Source: Streptomyces venezuelae (lineage in GTDB: Bacteria; Actinomycetota; Actinomycetes; Streptomycetales; Streptomycetaceae). From it: 64,000 bases of DNA. The translations under genes were made by a program, and so were the position numbers. The stretch covers positions 1,736,001 through 1,800,000 of the forward strand of contig NZ_CP029194.1 of the NCBI RefSeq assembly GCF_008642375.1, given 5' to 3'. Below, one piece after another: positions 32,594-39,847 of this stretch. The notes beneath the pieces were generated by a model, which ran no database searches, was not told where the DNA came from, and saw only the letters and a program-made list of their open reading frames with translations. Positions within the stretch are counted from its first letter, which is position 1. Every line of letters begins with the position of its first letter.

Positions 32594-34387
32594 ATGACCG
32601 ACAGCCCCGAGCAGGACTACGACCCGGGTGACGTGGCCGTCATCGGCATGTCCCTCCGGTCGCCCGGAGCCCGTACCAAGGAACAGTTCTGGGACAACCT
32701 CGTCCACGGCAGGGAGTCCGTGTCCTTCCTGGAGAAGGACGACATCCACGTCGACGAGACCCTGATCCACAGCCCGTTCTACGTCCGCGCCTGCGGCGTG
32801 CTCGACACGTACGACAAGTTCGACCCCTCGGTGTTCGGCATCAGCGACCGGATGGCGGCCGCGATGACCCCGGAGAACCGGCTGTTCCTGGAGAGCGCGT
32901 GGGAGACGCTCGAGGACGGCGGCTACGACCCGGACCGGGTCAGGGCCGAGATCGGCATGTACGGCGCCAACAACCCGCAGACCGCCGCGCTCTACAGCTC
33001 CCCGCCGGACCGGGTGTCGGTCGGCCCCGAGGCGATCGAGGCGAGTCTGGCGTGGTCGCCGGACACCATGACCTCCAACGCGCTCTACTACATGGGGCTG
33101 ACCGGTGAGGCCGTGACCGTCGCCGCCGTCTGCGCCGGCTTCCACTACGCGGTGCACCTGGCCTGCCAGTCGCTGCTGCTCGGCCAGACCGACATGGCGA
33201 TCGCGGGCGGTGCGATGGTCCGTCTGCCGCACCCCCGCGGCCACCTGTGGGAGGAGAACCGCATCCTCTCCAAGGACGGCCACTGCCGCCCCTTCGACGC
33301 CAACGGCACCGGCACGGCCCTGTCGAGCGGTGTCGTCACCGTCCTGCTCAAGCCGCTGGCGCAGGCCGTCGCCGACCGCGACCACATCTACGCCGTGGTC
33401 AAGGGCTCGGCCGTCAACAACAACGGTGTCAGCGCGATGGCCTACGGCCTGGCCCAGCCCGAGCGGCTCAGCGCGTGCATCGCGAGCGCCATGGAGGTCG
33501 GCGGCGTCGGCCCGGACACCGTGTCCATGTACGAGGCGAACGGTCTGGGCCTGCCGATGACCGACGAGCTCGAAGTGCACGCGGCGAGCATGGCGTTCGG
33601 CAAGCAGACCGGCACCACCTCGATCGGCGGGGTCAAGGGCAACGTCGGCCACGGCGGCGTGGTGTCCGGCGGCTTCGGCGCGATGAAGGCCGCGCTCGCC
33701 CTCTTCCACAGGAAGCTGCCGGCGACGATCAACCTGACCGAGGTCAACCAGGACCTCGACTTCCCCAGCACGCCGTTCGTGCCGCAGCTGGAGACCGCCG
33801 ACTGGGAGTCGGAGTCCGGCATCCGCCGTGCGGGCATCACCTCGATCGGCGGCGGCGGCTACAACGCGCACCTCGTCCTGGAGGAGCCGCCGACGGTCGC
33901 CGAGCGCGCCCCCGAGGCCGCCGGCAGGCCGCGCCTGGCCACCCTGTCCGCCCTGGACGACGAGGCGCTCGACCGTCAGCGCGCACGGCTGCGGGAGTGG
34001 CTGATCGCCCGCCCCGAGCTGCGGCTCGACGACATCTGCTTCAGCCTCAATCTGGGCCGCAAGGTGATGGACCGCCGCTGGGCTGCCGTCGTCCGCAGCC
34101 GTGAGGAGCTGATCGACGCGCTGGCCGCCGGCTCCTCCGGGGGTCCGGCCGTCACGACCGCCTCGGCGCCGCGGGTGGACGCGGAGTCCTTCCGCAGCAA
34201 CGACGACGGGATCGTGCTGTCCGGGCGGGACGCACAGGCGCTGCCCGAGCTGACCGCGCTGGCCGCGGCGTGGGTGACGGGCCGGCGGGTGGACTTCGGC
34301 TCCCTGCACCTCGGGGAGGCCAGCCGCCGCGTGCCCCTGCCCACGTACCCCTTCCGGCCGCGCCGCTTCTGGCGTACGGACTGGTGA
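32594..34387 (+). CDS. Free-standing AT-less ketosynthase with Cys/Asn/His active site
   Basis: Residues 13-425 of this 597-aa protein are a type I ketosynthase. Cys180 is in AAVCAGF, and the second catalytic His is at 353 (KGNVGH). The first His, normally in EAHGTGT, is Asn316 (YEANGLGLPMTD). The KS is followed by a KS-AT linker (about 430-560). It then goes directly to the post-AT motif LPTYPFRPRRFW at the end, so the acyltransferase is missing, as in trans-AT ketosynthases. It may elongate or cyclise the chain using an acyl group loaded by another protein. The ATG has AGGAG 7 nt upstream and follows the A-PCP gene by 70 bp. Confidence 0.9.
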   Translation: MTDSPEQDYDPGDVAVIGMSLRSPGARTKEQFWDNLVHGRESVSFLEKDDIHVDETLIHSPFYVRACGVLDTYDKFDPSVFGISDRMAAAMTPENRLFLESAWETLEDGGYDPDRVRAEIGMYGANNPQTAALYSSPPDRVSVGPEAIEASLAWSPDTMTSNALYYMGLTGEAVTVAAVCAGFHYAVHLACQSLLLGQTDMAIAGGAMVRLPHPRGHLWEENRILSKDGHCRPFDANGTGTALSSGVVTVLLKPLAQAVADRDHIYAVVKGSAVNNNGVSAMAYGLAQPERLSACIASAMEVGGVGPDTVSMYEANGLGLPMTDELEVHAASMAFGKQTGTTSIGGVKGNVGHGGVVSGGFGAMKAALALFHRKLPATINLTEVNQDLDFPSTPFVPQLETADWESESGIRRAGITSIGGGGYNAHLVLEEPPTVAERAPEAAGRPRLATLSALDDEALDRQRARLREWLIARPELRLDDICFSLNLGRKVMDRRWAAVVRSREELIDALAAGSSGGPAVTTASAPRVDAESFRSNDDGIVLSGRDAQALPELTALAAAWVTGRRVDFGSLHLGEASRRVPLPTYPFRPRRFWRTDW

Positions 34388-35634
34388 CCGTGAGGACGAC
34401 GGCACCGTACGTCGGGACGGACACCGTGGACCTGGGCGACCCGGCCACCTTCGCGGAGCACGACCTCGGCGCGTTCTGGCGCGCCCTGCGGGACACCGCG
34501 CCGGTGTACTGGAACCCGCCGGCCGGCGGCCGCAAGGGCTTCTGGGTGCTCTCCCGCCACGAGGACATCATGGCCACCTACCGGGACGACGTGCACTTCA
34601 CGTCCGAGCGCGGGAACGTGCTGGTCACGCTCCTGGGCGGCGGGGACGCCGGCGCCGGCCGGATGCTGGCCGTCACCGACGGGCCCCGGCACCACGAGCT
34701 GCGCAAGATCCTCCAACGGGTGCTCTCGCCGAGGGTGCTCGACGAGGTGGCGCGTACCGTGCGGGTCAACACCCGGCGGTGGATCCGCGAGGCGGTCGAG
34801 AGCGGCGGCTGCGACTTCGCCGAGGAGATCGCCGGGCGGATCCCGATGACGACGATCTCCAGTCTGCTCGGTGTGCCCGAGGAGGACCGGGAGTTCCTGC
34901 TCTCCCTCACCAAGGCCGCGCTGTCGACCGAGGACGAGGGCGTCGGCGAGGTCGACTCCGAGATGGCCCGCAACGAGATCCTCATGTACTTCATGGACAT
35001 CGTCGAGGAGCGGCGCGAGTCGCCGGGCGACGACGTGATCAGCATGCTCGTCGCCAGTTCCATCGACGGTGTGCCGCTGTCCGACGAAGACGTCGTGCTC
35101 AACTGCTACAGCCTGATCATCGGTGGCGACGAGACCAGCCGGCTCACGATGATCGACTGCGTACGCACCCTGGCGGCGCAGCCGGAGCAGTGGCGGCGGC
35201 TCAAGCACGGTGAGGTCGCGGTCGACACCGCTGTGGACGAGGTGCTGCGCTGGGCCTCGCCCACGATGCACTTCGGGCGCAGTGTCGTCCGTGAGACCGA
35301 GCTGCACGGCGTACGGCTGCGGCCCGGCGAGATCGTCACGCTGTGGCACGCCTCGGGCAACCGCGACGAGCGGGTCTTCGACCGGCCCGGGACGTTCGAC
35401 CTCGGCCGCACCCCCAACAAGCACCTGGCCTTCGGCTACGGCCCGCACTTCTGCGTCGGTTCGTACCTGGCCAAGGTGGAGATCGCCGAACTCCTCATGG
35501 CGTTACGGGACTTCACCACCGGATTCGAGCAGACGGCGGAGTCGCTGCCGATCCGGTCCAACTTCCTGACCGGGTTCTCCACACTGCCGGTGCGGTTCCT
35601 GCCCGATCACTCCGGACTGAAAGAGGTCGACTGA
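34384..35634 (+). CDS. Biosynthetic cytochrome P450
   Basis: The 416-aa P450 has the heme loop FGYGPHFCVGSYLAK (Cys357). Its I-helix segment LIIGGDETSRLTMID has Gly-Gly-Asp-Glu-Thr in place of AGxxT. The N-terminal FWVLSRHEDIMATYRDDVHF and TDGPRHHELRKIL are like P450s that hydroxylate carrier-bound amino acids or peptides (NovI/NikQ type), which would fit an NRPS neighbour. It starts at GTG 34384, overlapping the ketosynthase stop by 4 bp (a second GTG lies 6 nt later). Codon 374 is TTA (35503-35505), a second potential bldA-dependent site in the cluster. Confidence 0.92.
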   Translation: MTVRTTAPYVGTDTVDLGDPATFAEHDLGAFWRALRDTAPVYWNPPAGGRKGFWVLSRHEDIMATYRDDVHFTSERGNVLVTLLGGGDAGAGRMLAVTDGPRHHELRKILQRVLSPRVLDEVARTVRVNTRRWIREAVESGGCDFAEEIAGRIPMTTISSLLGVPEEDREFLLSLTKAALSTEDEGVGEVDSEMARNEILMYFMDIVEERRESPGDDVISMLVASSIDGVPLSDEDVVLNCYSLIIGGDETSRLTMIDCVRTLAAQPEQWRRLKHGEVAVDTAVDEVLRWASPTMHFGRSVVRETELHGVRLRPGEIVTLWHASGNRDERVFDRPGTFDLGRTPNKHLAFGYGPHFCVGSYLAKVEIAELLMALRDFTTGFEQTAESLPIRSNFLTGFSTLPVRFLPDHSGLKEVD

Positions 35635-35822
35635 TGAACGGTAGCCCCTTCGACGCCGGCGAGGGCGACTGGCTGGTCGTGGTGAACGCCGCCGGGCAGT
35701 GCGCACTGTGGCGGCCCCACCTGGACGTGCCGAAGGGCTGGCGGGTCGTCCACTCGGGCCCGGACCGCGAGAGCGCCCTCGACCATGTCGAGCGGCACTT
35801 CGCCATGGCGGTGGACGAGTGA
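35634..35822 (+). CDS. MbtH-like protein
   Basis: This 62-aa protein is a short MbtH homologue, which folds or activates partner adenylation domains; the A-PCP protein three genes upstream is the obvious client. NAAGQCALWRPHLDVPKGW matches the core signature N-x-x-x-Q-x-x-x-W-x6-P-x-G-W. At the C-terminal end the usual third Trp is replaced by Phe (HVERHFAMAVDE), and the protein stops early. The ATG overlaps the P450 stop by one base (TGATG), so translation is coupled. Confidence 0.92.
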   Translation: MNGSPFDAGEGDWLVVVNAAGQCALWRPHLDVPKGWRVVHSGPDRESALDHVERHFAMAVDE

Positions 35823-36514
35823 ACATCTTCATCTCGGGACGGGGGGCATTCGCGGTCCAGGTCGCGGACGCCCTGCTGGACGAGGGGCACAAGATCTCCG
35901 GCGTGTCCGCGCCCCGGCTGCGCAAGGGGCAGTCCGACGAGAGCAACGCGATGGCCTGGGACCGTCTGCGGGCCTGGGCGTTCCCCCGGGGCATCCCGTG
36001 GACGGACTCGGCCGAGCTGCGGGCGATGCACGTCCCGGACGGGGTGGACGTCATCGTCGCCGCGCACTCGCACGCCTTCCTCGGCCGCAGGACGCGGGCC
36101 CGGGCCACGATCGCCACCATCGGCTACCACCCCAGCCTGCTGCCGCTGCACCGCGGCCGGGACGCGATCCGGTGGACGGTCCGGGACGGCGACAAGGTGA
36201 CGGGCGGGAGCGTGTACCACCTCACCGAGCGCACCGACGGCGGCCCGCTCGCCGCCCAGGAGCACGTGTTCGTGCCCCCGGGTGCGACCGCGCGGAGCCT
36301 GTGGCGGGAGCAACTGGCCCCGCTCGGCGTCCGGTTGCTCCTCAAGGTGGTCGCCGACCTCGCCGAGGGCCGGCGGATCGAGGTCCCCCAGGACGAGAAG
36401 CTGGCGACCTGGGAGCCCGCGATGGACTCGCCGCCGCTCTTCAAGCCCGAGCTGATCGCTCTGCCCGGAACCACGCCGGTCGACGGCAGCACGTGGGCGC
36501 TCCACTCGAACTAG
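35819..36514 (+). CDS. Formyltransferase-fold enzyme lacking the catalytic Asn
   Basis: The 231-aa protein is related to the catalytic domain of methionyl-tRNA and glycinamide formyltransferases. IGYHPSLLPLHRGRDAIRW holds the catalytic His104, and Asp140 lies in RTDGGPLAAQE. The Asn two residues before His in the classic NxHxSLLP motif is Gly102. The N-terminal Rossmann part (VNIFISGRGAFAVQVADAL) is complete. It probably transfers a one-carbon group from formyl-tetrahydrofolate to an amine in the pathway, in the way the formylation domain acts in linear gramicidin synthetase. A different reaction is possible. It starts at GTG with a 4-bp overlap and ends in a CTAG shared with the convergent gene. 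Confidence 0.85.
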   Translation: MNIFISGRGAFAVQVADALLDEGHKISGVSAPRLRKGQSDESNAMAWDRLRAWAFPRGIPWTDSAELRAMHVPDGVDVIVAAHSHAFLGRRTRARATIATIGYHPSLLPLHRGRDAIRWTVRDGDKVTGGSVYHLTERTDGGPLAAQEHVFVPPGATARSLWREQLAPLGVRLLLKVVADLAEGRRIEVPQDEKLATWEPAMDSPPLFKPELIALPGTTPVDGSTWALHSN

Positions 36515-37971
36515 GAGGGAACGACCCACATCGGGTTGGAGTAGAACCACAGGTCCTGCCACGGGTCGGCGTCGCCCCGTACGTCGACGGCGGGGCCGTG
36601 GGGATCGACAGCGGCACCGTGGAGCCCCGTGGCTCCACGGTTGCCGTCGGTCCCGCGCAGCCGTACGTACACGGGCCGGTCCACCCGGCCGAGGGGGTAC
36701 GTCAGCCGTACCGTGCCGGCGGACCCGTCGACCTCGAAGGACCGGACCACTCGGGTGCCGGGCGCGCGGAAGCCGTCGGGATCGGCCGGGGCCCCGGTCA
36801 CGTCTCCCTGGACGACGTCCACACGGGCCGGACGCGGTACGTTCCCCGTCCAGTTGGGGGCGGTCGCCGGGGTGACGTCGACGACGAGGTCGACGTGCTC
36901 GCCACGCCGCACGGTCAGTGTCCCGCCGAGGCCGGCCGTCCGGTCGCCCGCCCGCAGCCGCGCGTGGAGTCCGCTCAGCAGGCCGCCGTGGTCGACCCAC
37001 ACCCGGCCCGCCCGGAGGCCGTCCATGACCGCCTGGTACGAGAAGGCCGCCGCGCCGACGTGCGTACGGCTGTACTGGCCCGGCCAGTGATCGCCGGTCG
37101 TCCGGTTCGGCTCCGCGCCGTAGACGGGGTCGGCGTGCCTGCCGTCGGCGGCGAAGTCGCTGCCGGGTCCGCGGACCGAGGTGTCACCCATGACGTCGTG
37201 CGAGTCGGAGTTCACCGTGATCCACCACGGCCTGCCCTCGGCGAGCATGCTGTCCCACAGGCCTCCCACGGTCGCGGTCATCCAGTCGAAGCCGCCGAAG
37301 GTGCGGTAACTCTCCGGAGGATAGGGGGAGTAGGAGCCCGGGCCCGGGTTCGCTCCGTAGTGGCCGCGGTGCCTGCCGGGGCCGCGCGACGCCGGCAGTC
37401 CGGCGGCCTGATGGCCGGGTGCGCCTTCCATCCCCACGGCGATGTGCGGCTGGGCGTCGCGCCAGTTCCTGAGGTCCCGTGGCGCGTCGAGGCCGCGGCG
37501 GGAAGGGTGGTTGACGAGGAAGAGGGCGTCCTCGACGCGCCCGTCCTCCAACGCGTCCGCCAGGAAGCCGAGTCCGGAGAGCGCGAGCGCCTTGTGGGCG
37601 TCGGCGACGGCGGAGGTACCCGTCACCCCGCCGTCGTAGGCCGTCTCGAACTCCTTGAGGACGGTGACCTCTTCGCGCCCGGGATGGACGAAGACCGTGG
37701 CGTGTTCCGCGGCCGGGACGTTCCACTCCAGCCCCTGGAAGACCAGGGTGTCCGGGTACTCCTCGCGGGCCCGGACGATGTCCGGGTGCACCTTCTCCAC
37801 ACCGAGCTTGGCGTGGGTGGTACCGCCGTGGTCGGTGATGACGAGCCAGCGCAGACCGTGTGCCCGGCCCTGGCGCACCTGGTCGACGACCCGGTACTTC
37901 CCGTCGCCGCTGTACTGCGTGTGGACGTGGTGGTCACCGGCCAGCCACAGGTACCCGCTTGCGCGCCCCAT
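36511..37971 (-). CDS. PHP-domain metal-dependent phosphoesterase-like protein
   Basis: The 486-aa protein begins with a PHP domain: GDHHVHTQYSGDGKY (first metal-binding His pair), LVITDHGG, FQGLEWNVP with the metal Glu, then LVNHPSR and TVNSDSHDVMG. This set is typical of trinuclear-metal phosphoesterases. Residues about 330-486 are a beta-rich C-terminal extension (RAGDRTAGLGGTLTVRRGEH, PVYVRLRGTDGNRG). There is no obvious signal peptide. Its stop codon overlaps that of the formyltransferase, tail to tail. It is probably outside the biosynthetic cluster, marking its right border. Confidence 0.85.
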   Translation of the reverse strand: MGRASGYLWLAGDHHVHTQYSGDGKYRVVDQVRQGRAHGLRWLVITDHGGTTHAKLGVEKVHPDIVRAREEYPDTLVFQGLEWNVPAAEHATVFVHPGREEVTVLKEFETAYDGGVTGTSAVADAHKALALSGLGFLADALEDGRVEDALFLVNHPSRRGLDAPRDLRNWRDAQPHIAVGMEGAPGHQAAGLPASRGPGRHRGHYGANPGPGSYSPYPPESYRTFGGFDWMTATVGGLWDSMLAEGRPWWITVNSDSHDVMGDTSVRGPGSDFAADGRHADPVYGAEPNRTTGDHWPGQYSRTHVGAAAFSYQAVMDGLRAGRVWVDHGGLLSGLHARLRAGDRTAGLGGTLTVRRGEHVDLVVDVTPATAPNWTGNVPRPARVDVVQGDVTGAPADPDGFRAPGTRVVRSFEVDGSAGTVRLTYPLGRVDRPVYVRLRGTDGNRGATGLHGAAVDPHGPAVDVRGDADPWQDLWFYSNPMWVVPS

Positions 37972-38023
37972 TCCCTTTTCCCCCTCCAGGCACGGAGTCC
38001 CGAAGCATATCCGCCGTGGGGGG

Positions 38024-38611
38024 TCAGGGGCTGGTGGTGGAGACCGCGTAGACGCGGGGGAACGAGGGGTCCGTGAGGTCGACCGTGATGTCGGTGGTCG
38101 GGCGCGGTTCCTCGCGCTTGACCGTGGTTCCCGACCAGATCGTTCCCTCGCCGAAGGTCCAGCCGACGATCTCGGCGTCCCGGTCGCCGATGGTGATCTG
38201 CCCCGGGGTGAGCTGGGAACGGGAGATGCCGGCGTTGAAGAGGAAGAAGTCGAGGCCGTAGGCGTCCGTCGTGAACTGGACGTAGAGCCGGCTCGTCTTC
38301 CAGTTGCTGGTCTCGTAGTACGCGACGTCCCAGGCTCCCCAGGGGACCGGGACCTCGAAGACCCGGCGCTTCATCCAGGAGGGCGGGTTGGTCTGGAGGC
38401 CGACGGCCGAGGACTCGATCTCCTTGTCGCGGCCGCTGTCGCGGCTCTGGCCCGCGGAGACGACGAGGTAGCCGGCGGGGATGCCGACGAGCAGCACGAT
38501 GATGACGGCCGTGATCCAGCGGCGCCGGATCATGTGGCGCCGGTCCTCCGGCAGCTTTCCCTCGGGCACGTGGGGCGGGTGGGACTGAAGGGACTGGTGG
38601 GGCAGGGTCAT
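38024..38611 (-). CDS. Single-pass membrane protein of unknown function
   Basis: The 195-aa protein has a hydrophilic N-terminus, then one transmembrane helix (RRWITAVIIVLLVGIPAGYL, about residues 30-50). A likely extracytoplasmic domain follows, with DVAYYETSNWKTSRLYVQF and ITIGDRDAEIVGWTFGEGT. I do not recognise the domain. The start overlaps the ROK kinase stop by 4 bp (ATGA), and the pair is probably transcribed together. Confidence 0.75.
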   Translation of the reverse strand: MTLPHQSLQSHPPHVPEGKLPEDRRHMIRRRWITAVIIVLLVGIPAGYLVVSAGQSRDSGRDKEIESSAVGLQTNPPSWMKRRVFEVPVPWGAWDVAYYETSNWKTSRLYVQFTTDAYGLDFFLFNAGISRSQLTPGQITIGDRDAEIVGWTFGEGTIWSGTTVKREEPRPTTDITVDLTDPSFPRVYAVSTTSP

Positions 38612-39810
38612 GAAGTGGGGTCCTCGGGAGTACGGGCGGTCTTGCCCGCGGTCCCGCTGCGCAGGGCCTGGGCGTAGCGCTCGTAACGCTCGTACCGCTC
38701 GACGCGGCGACGGTTGGCGCGGCGGAAGCGGCGGGCGACGAGCCGGGCGAGATCGGCGGCGCCGACCATGCCGGCCTCGGGGCCGAGCTGGGCGCGGGTG
38801 ATGCGGGCCTCGGGGCGGTAGCCGCGTCCGGTGAGGTGGCGGCGGAAGGCGTCCCGGGCGGGGCCGATGAGGAGGTCGTCGGCCGCGGAGACACCGCCGC
38901 CGATGACGAAGCAGGAGGGGTCGAGGGCGGCGGCGAGGTTGGCGATGCCGACGCCGAGCCACTGGCCGATGTCCTGGAGCAGCTCGATGCTCATGGCGTC
39001 GCCCTCGCGGGCGAGCTCGGTGATGAGCGGTCCGGTGATGTCGGGGATGTTGCCCTTGACCCGCTCGATGATCCCGTACGCCACCGGGGAGTCGGCGGCG
39101 GCGAGCTCGCGGGCCTCGCGGACGAGGGCGTTGCCCGAGCTGTACTGCTCCCAGCAGCCGCGGTTGCCGCAGGGGCAGCGGTGGCCGCCGGGGACGACCT
39201 GCATGTGCCCGAACTCGCCGGCGACGCCGTACTTGCCCCGCTTGACCTGCCCGTCCTCCAGGATCGCGCCGCCGATGCCCGTACCGAGGGTGATCATGAC
39301 GAGGTGGTCCTCGCCGCGTCCGGCGCCGAAGCGCCATTCGGCCCAGGCGGCGGTGTTGGCGTCGTTGTCGACCATGACGGGGACCGCGAGCCGGGACTGG
39401 AGGGAGTCCCGGAGGGGTTCGTTCCGCCAGGCGAGGTGCGGGGCGAAGAGGACCCTGGCCCGGTCGGCGTCGACCCAGCCGGCCGCGCCGATGCCGACGG
39501 CGTGCACGTCGTGCCGGTCGGCGAGGTCGAGGACGAGCTCGACGATGGTGTCCTCGACGACCTTGGGGCTCTTGGACTTGTCCGGGGTCTCGGTGCGGAG
39601 CTTCTCCAGGATGTTGCCGTCCGCGTCGACGACCCCGGCCATCACCTTCGTACCGCCGATGTCGATGCCGACGGTCGGCACGCGGGGCGCCGTCAGGTGG
39701 GAGCGCCGCTCCCGGGTCCCGACGGTCCTCAACACCGTGCCCCGGGCAGATCTGGGGGTCCCCCCTGCTCGGAGAGCCTGGGGGAGGGTGCGGTCGCGGT
39801 AGGTACTCAT
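38608..39810 (-). CDS. ROK-family glucokinase-like sugar kinase
   Basis: The 400-aa protein has the ROK features: the phosphate loop VGIDIGGTKVMAGVVD, the catalytic Asp in VDNDANTAAWAEWRFG, TLGTGIGGA and the zinc cluster CPCGNRGCWEQYSSG. ROK glucokinases phosphorylate glucose or related hexoses with ATP. The N-terminus MSTYRDRTLPQALRAGGTPR is odd. Residues about 9-21 are encoded by a hairpin-type repeat (39751-39788) inserted in frame into the otherwise conserved start. It lies just downstream of a sugar ABC importer and is probably part of that operon. Confidence 0.92.
   Translation of the reverse strand: MSTYRDRTLPQALRAGGTPRSARGTVLRTVGTRERRSHLTAPRVPTVGIDIGGTKVMAGVVDADGNILEKLRTETPDKSKSPKVVEDTIVELVLDLADRHDVHAVGIGAAGWVDADRARVLFAPHLAWRNEPLRDSLQSRLAVPVMVDNDANTAAWAEWRFGAGRGEDHLVMITLGTGIGGAILEDGQVKRGKYGVAGEFGHMQVVPGGHRCPCGNRGCWEQYSSGNALVREARELAAADSPVAYGIIERVKGNIPDITGPLITELAREGDAMSIELLQDIGQWLGVGIANLAAALDPSCFVIGGGVSAADDLLIGPARDAFRRHLTGRGYRPEARITRAQLGPEAGMVGAADLARLVARRFRRANRRRVERYERYERYAQALRSGTAGKTARTPEDPTS
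39751..39788. repeat. Hairpin-forming interspersed repeat inside a coding region
   Basis: TCTGGGGGTCCCCCCTGCTC continues with GGAGAGCCTGGGGGAGGG. It can fold with CCCCC/GGGGG and GCTC/GAGC pairings on the minus strand. I recognise this as a short repeat found at many intergenic sites in Streptomyces genomes. Here it is in frame near the 5' end of the ROK kinase gene. No other copy is seen in the window. Confidence 0.6.
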
Positions 39811-39847
39811 CGGTTCCGATTCTGCCAGGTGGGGTGTGTGGCGGCCG

